NCBI GenBank assembly: GCA_904063045.1
Contig: CAJFCJ010000009.1
Location: 414,942 to 478,941 of the forward strand
Length of the DNA: 64,000 nucleotides
Origin: Dimorphilus gyrociliatus
Taxonomy: Eukaryota; Annelida; Polychaeta; Dinophilidae
Direction of reading: 5' to 3'
Made by a program: the position numbers and the translations under genes. The notes under the pieces were generated by a model. It had not been told where the DNA came from. It worked only from the letters and a program-made list of their open reading frames with translations, and did not search any database. Below, piece after piece: positions 9,972 to 20,245 of the stretch (positions are counted from its first letter, which is position 1; the number at the start of each line of letters is the position of its first letter).

Positions 9972-12911
9972 TTAACAGTTATATTTATCCAGTCGCTTAC
10001 TTTTTCCCCAAATCAAAGTACAAAATTCAATTAAACAATAAACTATTATAGCAAATAAACCTATTGCAACTAATAAAAGGACTGTCAACGATACCCAGAA
10101 ACCAATATTGTCCATATTTGTTGTTGATTCATCTGAAGTACTTGTGTCCTTCCACTTGTCATTTTCTTCAACTTCACACCACCTGCCTGCGTAACCGGTT
10201 TTACAAATGCATTCGTAAGAAGACCCAGTGGGTTTACAGACTCCATGAATACATTCTGATGATTTACAAGGATTTAATGTGTCTTGCTGACAATATAGGC
10301 CTCTAAACCCTTCGGGGCATGAACATCTAGTGTTTGATTGAAATTACAATTTTATCTTCTGAGTGTTTTAAATGGCTTTAAAATTTTAAATAAATGAATG
10401 AATACTCACTGAAATTTCAATATTCTTCCCACTTCGAAAACCGTACAGGTTCCACCATTTTGACAGGGGTCTTTTAAACATCCGGCCTTTTCCCACTTGC
10501 AATTAGTACCTGTCCAGTTATCTTCACACAGACACTCATATTGACCACTTGAGAGTGTTTTCGAATCAAAGTCATTTTTCCTACAAACACCTCTTTCACC
10601 ACAGAATAGCAGTGGGCAAACGCCATCTTCAATTCTTTCTTGGCAGTATTTCCCGGTCCAACCAGGCAAGCAGGCACATTGTTTACCTACATTTCGACAT
10701 ATAGCTTTTTCACCACATTTTTTAGAACATGAAGATTCAAAATGCTGACACCAACTGCCATAATAGTTGGGTGGGCAAAAACATTCTTTTCTTTGCTTTT
10801 CAGCATCATATAAACATGCCCCGCCATTTTGACAAGGATTAAGTTCGCATCCCAAAATTTTCTAATCAAAATACGAAATTGTTGAGTTTTACATTATTTC
10901 AAAACATGGTATAGTATACAAACCCAATTGGTTAGCGACGCATATCTTTTTGATCTTTTATTTTTACTATCATCTTCAATAGCTGATGCAATACCAATTG
11001 TAACACTTCTTAGAAAAGGAAATTGACTGTAGCTTAGAGCAGTTGATAAGATTTTCCTTACAGACTCAATTGAATTTTCTCTAATAGGGTAAAGTGTCAC
11101 AGAGAAATATATGTAACCCTGGCCACTCTTTTTATCCGTAAAATGAAAGTCAAAATTGGAAAATTCTCCTTCCTATTATATTTAAGGGATAAGATTTTCA
11201 ACTTAATAAAATCTTACCTTATGTAAGAAAGTGTTTAAATAGGTATTACTATAGAAATTTTAAAATTATCTTATCCCTTTATCCCTTCAGACCTACCTAA
11301 AGAATCTTCAATTATATCTCGCAATTCCTTTGATAAATCATTTGAAGCTTCATTAAATTCGATTGAAGCCGGATTTTCTAACGCTGGATTTAAATTGCTT
11401 ATTACTGTAAAAGTAATTGGAAATGTAACATTTAAATTTCTTGAGGATGTCGAGACTAAAGATCTCGGTTGATTGTGTAAACATAAAAAAGATCCCACTA
11501 AATTTTGACAATACGATCCGTTATTTCGACAGGGATTTGATAAACACTCGTTAATATCTATATATGACCATTTATGGACAGTTCGATTCTCTCTAAAAGA
11601 TGGAGTATAGTCATCTATGAGGAAGCTGCCAATTCAACAAGGTTTAACATATTCAAGCTTAGATTGAGGAGATGTTTTTTTTAAAAACTTACCAGTTCTT
11701 GCCTTTTGCGAAATGATCAAATTCGAAGGCTAAACAATTGTTGGCTATACAATTATTCCTACATTCCAGAAGAGATTGAGTTGACATGGACATGGGCCGA
11801 AAACCATCAATAGCCCAAGATTTTTCTAGCATATAGAATCCGGATACTTGACGACAGTCTGAACCAAAATATCCAGTCATACATTTGCATTCTCCCCTAA
11901 TACACATTCCATAGCCGTGACAGGAATAAATGGGATGGCACCTTTTATTTCGCCTCTTCAATCTAATATCACTGTTCTTTTTCGTTAACTTGTTACTTAT
12001 CAATAAAGTAGAGGTTTTATTACAATACTTGGTAATGAAACCGTTATCACAACCGTTTTTACAGACTCCTGTAATGCTATTGCAATTAAGGTGATTTTTA
12101 CAAGCGCCGCAAGTATTTGAACAATTTTTTCCCCAAGTTCCTTTTGGGCAAATTTTAAGGTTAGACTTTTTTAGCTTCTCTGCCTTTATTGCCCTTTGCT
12201 TTGTAACACATTCAAAACTTCCAATAGTGTTGAAACAATATTCTCCAATCGGACACGACTCGTTTTTCAATATGCTACATTCATCTACATCGGAGCAAAT
12301 AGCTTCCGATATTAGTTCAAAACCATGACGACAAGAACAAGAAAAAGAGCCAAATGTATTTAAACATATGCCGTTGTTAAAATGACATTTTTTGCCCAAT
12401 TCTGATTCACATTCATTAATATCTTGATAATAAGTTTTTCCAATCAATTCTAGAGCTTTCATGTCTTCCGTTGTATTATTCGGCAAAAGGAAACAATTAA
12501 CCTCACTTGTGAAATGTCTAGGCAAGAAACGATAGATGGCGTAAAATTCCTACTGATTAATCAGGAGGAGGAGATACTTTGTTAATATATTTTTTTATAA
12601 GTGATACTTTTGAAGATCGTTACTAGCCTAGTCCAATCGTAGACGAAAGCTGAACATGATCTCTCAGAGCATAAATTTGAACAATCAATAGCTGATTGCG
12701 CGTTTATTCGTTCAAAAAACACCGAATCGTCTAATGAGTAATTTGGCAATGATACTAAACCAATAATCTCTGAACAATCATTCCCACCATAATTTGGACT
12801 ACATATGCAAATTTCATTCTGGCATAGTCCTACAGAATTACACTCCCTTGGACAATTGGTCATTAATGATCCAATATTCATTAGCATAGCTATTAAGCTG
12901 AATAACTTCAT
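9972..12911 (-). CDS. Single-pass membrane protein with EGF, PAN/apple and SEA domains
   Basis: Minus-strand exons 12911-12624, 12549-11693, 11625-11297, 11168-10924, 10861-10410 and 10326-9972 join to 841 residues. Order of parts: signal peptide (MKLFSLIAMLMNIGSL); an EGF repeat; a PAN/apple-like domain ending in CFLLP; two calcium-type EGFs (D-I-N-E-C and D-V-D-E-C); a laminin/MEGF-like Cys-rich segment; a basic RLKRRNKR patch; another EGF; a second PAN-like domain; an EGF (D-I-N-E-C); a SEA-like domain of about 115 residues; a basic KNKRSKR patch; about five EGFs; one transmembrane helix near residue 800 (VSLTVLLLVAIGLFAIIVYC); and a short cytoplasmic tail. Type I topology at the cell surface is inferred. 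I do not recognise an orthologue. Its stop lies only 85 bases from the stop of the converging phosphatase gene. Confidence 0.85.
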
Positions 12912-13296
12912 TTATTCAATGGTTTACTAATTTTATAAACAAACAAAAAACGATAAAAGAGCAACGTCACTGTTGTTTTGTTTAATATTCGAAATACGGA
13001 GTACGGTGTAATTTGTTTTTTTTCTTAGGCCTAAACACGCTTTTTTATCACTTTTTCGTTAGTAATTAATTATAAGTTGATTTAAGATGATTACAAAAAC
13101 TAAACTTGATAAAACTATTATTTTATCAAGAAAATTCGTATAGCTTTTTTATAAATATTTACGAAGAAAAAAGAGTCTGACATAGTTGTCCTATAACAGC
13201 GCCCTCTATCTGCTCACCTGTATGTCTTCATTTGCAGTTTAATATTAGAAGATATATACAAATTCTAATATAATTTGTTAAAAAAAAGCAACAATA
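12912..13296. promoter_or_regulatory. Divergent promoter region, EGF/SEA gene and MAPEG gene
   Basis: 385 AT-rich bases between two divergent start codons. It must contain both promoters, but I see no clear core element. Confidence 0.35.
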
Positions 13297-13875
13297 ATGG
13301 CAAAAGAAACTAGTTTGGGAAACAAACAATTAATTATATTGAGGCAAGGCATGGTATCTGGCATCTTTTGCGCCTGTATTGTTTTGTTTAGCGTTTATTA
13401 TGTAAACCCACCGAAATTTGAAGCAGAAATTGTAACAACTGGAATGCGTCTTGCATACGCTCTTCGATGGCAAGTCTTTTCTCATTTGTTTCTGTTCGGT
13501 ACTATTCAATTTGTTGCGTCTTCGAGGTTTACCAACGCAACGCTCATTAACCCGATTAAGACTACGGGATCCAGCGAAAAATTTGAAATTTTTAGAAGAG
13601 TATTAAGCAATACTGTCGAACAAATACTACTCAGCTCCTTACCTCAACTAGCTTTGTCAACTTGGTTGGATGAGACAAAATTGCAGTTGATACCGACACT
13701 TTCAATTCTATTCGTCCTAGGAAGAATATTATTTTTGATTGGTTATTTCGTAGGTGGGCCAGATAGAATATACAGAGGAATGGGCTATTCTGTGACAATT
13801 TCGCCAACGTTATTCTGTATTATTACACTTGTATATTACAATATTGTGTATGGACCAACTTATAATTTAAAGTAA
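13297..13875 (+). CDS. MAPEG-type membrane protein (TMEM79-like)
   Basis: Single-exon gene of 192 residues with four hydrophobic helices, around residues 20-36, 58-74, 108-150 and 165-185. The second half carries R-R-V-L-S-N-T-V-E-Q followed by a helix and later G.ILF..GY, which resembles the N-x-x-E-Q signature of MAPEG proteins (microsomal glutathione transferases and relatives). Among animals, TMEM79-like proteins share this layout. Whether it keeps glutathione-transferase or leukotriene activity cannot be said, and no glutathione-binding residues were assigned. The start ATG follows an AT-rich leader. The gene converges on EMC2 with 177 bases between stop codons. MAPEG fold is moderately sure; the TMEM79 label is tentative. 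Confidence 0.6.
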   Translation: MAKETSLGNKQLIILRQGMVSGIFCACIVLFSVYYVNPPKFEAEIVTTGMRLAYALRWQVFSHLFLFGTIQFVASSRFTNATLINPIKTTGSSEKFEIFRRVLSNTVEQILLSSLPQLALSTWLDETKLQLIPTLSILFVLGRILFLIGYFVGGPDRIYRGMGYSVTISPTLFCIITLVYYNIVYGPTYNLK

Positions 13876-14052
13876 TTAAAAATAATTTAAACACTTGGGC
13901 TTAATTTGTCGTTTAATTAATTCTCAAATTCAACTTTTTATTAAGCAAAAATAGATACCATCATTCGAGTTATTACTATATGTAAAAACAACTCAGACGT
14001 GATATAAAAAGAAACAACGAATTAAATTAATTTAACAAGGAAATTCAATAGC

Positions 14053-15346
14053 CTAAGCAATTTTCAACGATTCAAATAAGTAGTCTGTAGCGTCGATCAA
14101 ATTATCGTTTACTGGCAAAGGAGTAGACTTTACTTTCTTCCTAATTTGATCCGATGCCCAAGACATAGTTTTCAACATTTTCGTATGTTCCTTCTTTTCT
14201 TTTGGTTTTGTACTTGTAGCTAAAGTGTTTGTTGTCTATTAAAGAAAAAAAGAGACATAAAGTTATGCTTGATTAAAAATTATTACTTTTCTTTTAAATT
14301 CTTACCAAATAGAGTCCATAAAGGGCTCTCATATTGTTCGGGTTGATTTTTATCGCTTGCGCAAAGTATGATCTGGCTATATGTAAGTTATCCGCGGTTC
14401 CTTGTGTATATTTAATCTGGATAATATATTTAGTTTGTATTATTAAGCTAGGTCTAATACGAAACATGATTATTAGTCTTTTATTTTTACTTACTTCGGC
14501 GTATTTTTGATAGTATAGGTGATTATGAGGATTAGAAAGCAATAGTTCTTCCATGCAGAATGCTGCTTTTGCATAGTCTTGTTCACTTAAATATAAATCG
14601 CAAAGTTCCATCCAAGAGTCGTAATCGCTTTGAAAGCTGGAACATCCATTATTAGATAATCGCTAAAAGAATATATAAAACAAATACTAACTGTAGCAAG
14701 TGTTTGTTAAGCTCCTTGATGGCTTCCGATGATTGGTGCTGCGCTTTCAGTATTGCTATTTTTCGTTTTCTTGTCATCTAAAATAAATTAAAATATATTA
14801 ATTAACCATTTCAGATTCTAGAAGGTTTCTGTACCAAATCGGTTTCATCAGCTTTAAGAATTTTGTCGTAAATCTCTCGGGCTTCTTCAAACTTTCTTTT
14901 ACTTTCGTAGTACATTCCTTCCAGTCTCCTTACTCGTTGACTTGATGAAAATCTATGTCTTAGTTTTCTGATGCATTGCTATGTCAAGAGAATGGATTGA
15001 ATTAAGTGAGTTGTTTTAGGAGATAGGAAAAAATACTACTTCTGCTATGTCATCTCTACCGCAGTCCAACGCCGCAATTGCTACTTGTTCGTATATGACC
15101 CATGCTAAAAGATTAGCTGTTTAGATTATATTATCACATTGATTTTGGACAAAGTACCGTCATCTCCTAATTTATGCGTGAAATGAGATAAACAGTCGAT
15201 CCAAATTGCTATGACTTCGTGACTCTTACGATAACCATCCTCTCTAATTTTCTTCAGTGTTTCTACTGATTCTGTGTATATAACTGTTAGTCAAAACATT
15301 GAATTTGCTATTTAATCATCAAACCTTCCCAATTCATAGTCTTCAT
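14053..15346 (-). CDS. EMC2: ER membrane protein complex subunit 2
   Basis: EMC2 (TTC35) is the cytosolic TPR scaffold of the ER membrane protein complex, which inserts tail-anchored and multi-pass proteins. Eight minus-strand exons: 15346-15325, 15271-15158, 15104-15040, 14978-14835, 14777-14692, 14636-14495, 14416-14306 and 14235-14053. They sum to 288 residues (human 297) with every phase consistent. Family blocks: [49 protein letters not shown] then [20 protein letters not shown], and [20 protein letters not shown]. The start MKTMNWEE aligns with the family N-terminus, lacking about eight residues. It is divergent from NDUFS4 across 204 bases. Confidence 0.96.
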
Positions 15347-15550
15347 TGAACGATCATCAGTTTTCAAAATGGCCAACCGGATACACCTGAAACATGCATT
15401 TTCGTATTAAAACAATCGTTATAGAAAACTAGACATGTGTACTTTTATTTTAATTACTCTCTGATTTGTACATTTTATTGAATATTAATACTTTTGAAAA
15501 GTACGAAAATATTTATCTATTTTTGAGTTGAAGGTCAAGGCGACTGAAAA
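15347..15550. promoter_or_regulatory. Short divergent promoter, EMC2 / NDUFS4
   Basis: Only 204 bases separate the two start codons, so both genes probably share one bidirectional promoter. No TATA box was recognised, which fits housekeeping genes. Confidence 0.4.
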
Positions 15551-16309
15551 ATGGCGAGCTTGAAGGTTGTCAACTTTTTGCAAGTTCTATCCCAAAGATC
15601 TTTGATCAGGTAAATACAATTAATAACATTGACACCCCTTTAATAGTGTAACTATTTTAAATAAATTGTTTGAAAAAATAGATCGTTTCATGCTTCAAAT
15701 CAACACTTTGTTGACATTATACATCGGCCCGTAACACTTTCGGGAGATAAAAATAAAATAACAATAAATAACACGGTAAGAAAACATATATAAACGGCTG
15801 TAGATAAGGTTTTCTAAAAGAGTTGTAATGTTGATAATTGCAGGAAGATATCAGTGTTATATCTGGAGTACCGGAGGAACATATAAAAGAGCGTAGAGTG
15901 AGAATATTCGTTCCACCTAAGAATGCTATGCAGAGCGGGACCCATGGTTCTAAAACTTGGAGACTAGAGTTTGATACTAGAGAGAGATGGGAAAATCCTC
16001 TTATGGGTTGGAGCTCAACGGGCGATCCTTTGTCAAACACTCACGTAGAATTTTCATCTAAAGAGGATGCAGCTGCCTTTTGCGAAAAGAATGGTAAAGT
16101 GTTTTCTTCTGTACACTTTAGACATTTTAAAACATTATAAAGTATTAGCCTAAGAGAATATGATGTAAATTTATTTTGCCATTGCTTATCTTCCAAAATT
16201 CTCAGGTTGGAAGTACCAAATTGACGAGAGAAACTGGCTTCAAACAAGACCCAAATCATACGGGGCAAACTTCTCTTGGAATAAACGTACAAGGATAGGC
16301 TCTAAGTAA
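15551..16309 (+). CDS. NDUFS4: NADH dehydrogenase iron-sulfur protein 4 (complex I, 18 kDa)
   Basis: Accessory subunit at the junction of the N and Q modules of mitochondrial complex I. Exons 15551-15609, 15682-15775, 15844-16093 and 16206-16309 join to 168 residues (human 175). The first exon gives a mitochondrial-type leader. The conserved core is unmistakable: [40 protein letters not shown] then [20 protein letters not shown], and a final [14 protein letters not shown]. The last intron (16094-16205) carries a short in-frame extension that would replace [12 protein letters not shown] with an unrelated tail, so splicing at 16093 is the sensible reading. The RVSTK-type phosphorylation site at the human C-terminus is replaced by a shorter R-I-G-S-K. 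Confidence 0.97.
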
Positions 16310-17458
16310 ATGGAACGGACTGTTTATATACAACTATTTGAAGTTGTTTGAAAATGTATTATAATAAAGAAAAATAGAATTTTTATTAAAATATTCTGGA
16401 ATCATAAATATTTAAAAACTTAACACACAAGAAGATTTATTGGCTCAGAATGTACAATGCAAAACCCTGAAATTTTTCCCATTTAGTTGATTTATTAACG
16501 TTCTTTTAAAAAGAGCAGTTAATTTAGTTGTTTGATAGAAACTAATGAAAAGTAAGTAGAAAATGATTTATTATACTGCATTTATTTTTCAACGTGCAGC
16601 CTTCTCTTCCCTTCAAAATTCTTTCAAATGCTAATACTAATAATCAAGATGAGAATTATTTACTTTCTCATTTATTTGAGTACTTTTAAACGTAAAGTTA
16701 CAATTATCAAATATTAATGTCCAAAGGGAGAGATTCTTGCTCAAAAGGGTAATAAAGGTCCAATTTTTTTTCCGATATATTACCAAGCTTCATTGATAAT
16801 AGCAAACATTCAAATTGAGACGGATGAAGTCTTTTGAAGACTTTTATAATTCATGCTTTCGCATGTTTAAGGTTGAAAAATTACGAAATTAAAGCATAAT
16901 AAATAACAGGATAAGCCTTAGCCAGAGCAATGTAATCCAATCTTTAACCTCGTTCCCTTTCCATTCCGTTGCAAACATTCTCAGATTGTAACATTTTGTT
17001 CTTGTTGATCCATATTAATGAATATGTATACATACTGTATATATAGTATAAAAAGGAAAGAGATACTCCAAATTCCTAAAGAGTGAAATTTTTAAATCAA
17101 TTGTACTTAAATTACTAAAGTGGCTGAGACAAAAGGGTTGCTAAATGGTATTTATTGAATTTAACCTCTTTATTCCTATTTGGCCATCAAATTTTGTCAG
17201 CCAAAAGTTCTAGGTTTAGCCATTATACATTACGTTCATATTGAGCAAATTGTACTTCTTTTGAAACGTTCTCCTTTCGTTATCCAGAAAACGTTAAAAA
17301 TATTATAATATATTGAGACTCTTTTAATTTTTTTGGCTCTTTAAACTTCAAAAGTAATTGTATTTTTGCATTATACTTTCTATCTTGTCTTATACTTTGA
17401 AAAGCTATATATCTGATGCGTCTTAAAAAAAAAAACGTCATAATTATTTTTGTGCAAA
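16310..17458. other. Intergenic spacer, NDUFS4 to ITFG2
   Basis: 1.1 kb of AT-rich sequence, with a TATACTGTATATATAGTA imperfect palindrome at 17030-17050. No coding exon, RNA gene or mobile element was recognised. A poly-A run lies just before the ITFG2 start. Confidence 0.5.
16363..16368 (+). terminator. Poly(A) signal AATAAA, NDUFS4
   Basis: AATAAA 54 bases after the NDUFS4 stop codon, in an AT-rich 3' flank. Confidence 0.5.
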
Positions 17459-19645
17459 ATGAGGACGGTATCCTTTAAAGAAAATCTAACTTTTCTTTAT
17501 GATGGAATGGTTTCTTCTAATGCATTGTCTTTTGGGGATGTAGATAATGATGGAGTATGTAAAATAGTCTAATTTTCGTGTTGTTCTTTATTATCGTTTA
17601 TAATAATAGAAAAATGAAATGTTTCTTGGCACAACATCAGGTGATATATTCATTTATAAGTTCGACAGTAAATATCCATGGAAGACAGCTGGCAACTTGC
17701 ACATGGTTTGCTAACTAAATTTGATTATGTCCTTGATACATTTTATTACCGCCGATTCTAACAGATAACGTCAGTCGGATGTGGACCGGTCTGTAATACT
17801 GGAAAAGTAATTATATATAAGTACAGTTAACACTATTTTAACCTTTAACTAATCGTTTCTTCAGAATCTGCTAGTATGTTTAACTGTTGAAGGATGGTGC
17901 TATTTTTTCGATATTTCACCAACTAATGACGAATCGGATAATTTTATTCCATCAACTCCATTTGATTCCGTAAGTAACGAATTGTTTCTATAAGCAATGC
18001 ATGTTTTTGCATATTATGTGACATAACGTAAATTACGGAACGCAGTCAAGTCGTTTCGTGGGGGAGGAAGCGAAACCGGAACTTGAGAACGATGAAGGGG
18101 ATGCTATTTCGGCTAACCATTCAGAAGATGATCAATTTTCCGATTTTGATAATTTAGGAGAGTCGCAAAATGATTTCAATTTTGATGCCAATAACGAATC
18201 TATGAACATTTATAGTAACGCTTATACTATAACGCCCAGTTTTCAACAGAAACTATTGCCGAACAATAAGTGCTTCTGCATTACTGATATAAGTCTGTAC
18301 TTGTATCTTTAAAATTCTTTCATATCGTCTAACTGATAAGGAATTTCTCGATTTCCACAAAATTAGATAAAGATGGTGAAGTAGAGTTAGTTATTGGCTA
18401 TAGCGATAGGAAAGTACGAGCTTTTAAATGGTCTGAAAATGAATTTAAATTGGTCGAGGAGTGGACACTAGCCGGTTTATTAGGATCAGTGTCATGGTGT
18501 AATAATCCCGATTTGCAATCGGTTGATTTAATCGTCTCACAGCCGGGTGGGACTTATTGTACCTTGAAATTTCCCGACTCGTTTGTATATAATAATTTAA
18601 TTTTGTAAATAGCAAACAAAAGTGTTTTTGTTAAAATGAGCTTTTCGACTTCAGAGATAAAGTTAACTCGGAATTTCCAGGACCCTATTTGTTCTACCAT
18701 CCTCTGGGGTCGAGACGAGCGAGAAATCCCGATATAAGTACAGAGGTTATTGGCAACATAAAGAGGTGTAAAGATGGAGAGACTGTTTACTATTCGGCTA
18801 TTTGCACACTTGATGGTTTATATTCGTTTTTTTAGAGTAATATTTTTAACTAAATATTTCTTTTTCAGGTACAATAACAGTAGTTGATTATGATAGGATA
18901 ATTTGGTCTCTCATAGTCGATCGAAAATTATTTAGTTTACATAAAATTGATATAATGGTAATATAACTCTTAGATAGATTGTCGTTTATAATTACAGTCA
19001 ATGAACAGGGGGACGGCTCCGAGGAAATAGTAGCATGCTCTTGGGACGGGCATACTTATATAATAAGTCTAGACCAGGATGTAGTTCGATTCGATTTTCC
19101 ACAGCACGTTGCTTCCTTTTCAACCGGTTGTAATGTTTTCTTTTAATTTACCACAAAGATTGCAGAGTTTATAATTATTATTCATTATTCAGGTAGTTAT
19201 TGTTCGACAGAGAAAGATTATAATAAGCCATGTTTGGCATATGCTTCGTTCGATGGATGTATTAGAGTTTACAATAATTTACCTTTGTCATCAATTTCCA
19301 TAAAATCACTGGAATCTGATTTAAAGCAAAATGCAGCCGTCAAATCTATTATAGATCAGTACTTTGCAAGTTCACCTGGTATATTATGCTACTTTGCTTA
19401 ATTAAATAAAAGCATATTGTTTTCTTTTCTGGTTATTATTTATAATTTCAAAAACTTCATTTTCAAAAATAGATCCTACGAAAGCAACGGCGAGTGCAGA
19501 ATCTATCCTTTGTCAACTATCCAATTATGCTTTATATGGCCTTAGTCTAAATTTGCAAAGACGCTTATCCAATCCGATACACCTCGTTCAAAAGAAGAGA
19601 AAAGCCAGATCAAGGTCACCAAAAACTACGAAACCACAAAGTTAA
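17459..19645 (+). CDS. ITFG2: Integrin-alpha FG-GAP repeat-containing protein 2 (KICSTOR)
   Basis: ITFG2 is a beta-propeller subunit of KICSTOR, which tethers GATOR1 to lysosomes and restrains mTORC1. Eleven exons: 17459-17554, 17610-17705, 17765-17806, 17865-17969, 18046-18292, 18367-18604, 18655-18815, 18869-18957, 19009-19126, 19193-19378 and 19473-19645, summing to 516 residues with consistent phases (human 447). Family blocks: FGDVDNDG at the start, VTVEGWCYFFD-like strand, ELVIGYSDRKVRAFKW, IVSQPGGTY, the KIDIMGDGSEEIVACSWDGH stretch, and D-Q-D-V-V-R-F. Exon 5 adds roughly 60 acidic residues between propeller strands that vertebrates lack. The C-terminus is basic and Ser-rich (KKRKARSRSPK). 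The exon 9 acceptor at 19008 was chosen because it restores the family spacing. Confidence 0.93.
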
Positions 19646-19660
19646 CTGAAACACGCGAAC

Positions 19661-19666
19661 AATAAA
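19661..19666 (+). terminator. Poly(A) signal AATAAA, ITFG2
   Basis: AATAAA sixteen bases after the ITFG2 stop codon. Confidence 0.5.
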
Positions 19667-20190
19667 TTAATTAGTTATTCCCACGGCACTCTTGTCGCCG
19701 TTAAGTAGCAGCTGCTTGTAATAAAAAAAAAAAGATAAAATATGAAGAAACTTAAGGGAGAATTTGAATAGGCAGGTAATAGGGGGATGAATGCAAGGAT
19801 AGAAGGTAGGGGCGAAAGGAAATTTTCCTGGGTAAGGTAAGTAATTTATTCTTTGCCATCATTTCTTCCTTTTTGATAACAAATGAGCTGTAATAAGCTC
19901 AATTATTTCCTCAACGTTTCTTTCTGAGAAATATTTTCTAGTAACGAGCGATTAGAATAAAAAATTTCTCTTGCTATTAAATGTCGATATTAATCTGAAC
20001 TATTTTCTACTGGGAATCGAGCGAAAGTCAATTGATTAGTATCGGTTTTCTTTATCGCATAATTCTGGCATTCAATTACTTATATCGATTCGTTATTAAT
20101 ACTTTCATAGGAAATTTTTCTTTCACCTAAAACAAGGAGCCTTGTAATTATATAGTATGGTGTGCCAAACTTCATACTATTTTTTTCCAG

Positions 20191-20245
20191 GAGTTGTATA
20201 GAGCTGTTTGTCTTGTAATTATCCCCGAGCTGTCTGTTCCATTGG
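20191..20245 (+). other. Candidate small exon (possibly untranslated leader)
   Basis: A stretch of 55 bases follows TTTTTTTCCAG and ends at G|GTAAGG, with one open frame across it. Without the rest of a transcript it cannot be assigned; a 5' UTR exon of the gene at 22684 is one possibility. Weak evidence. Confidence 0.2.
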
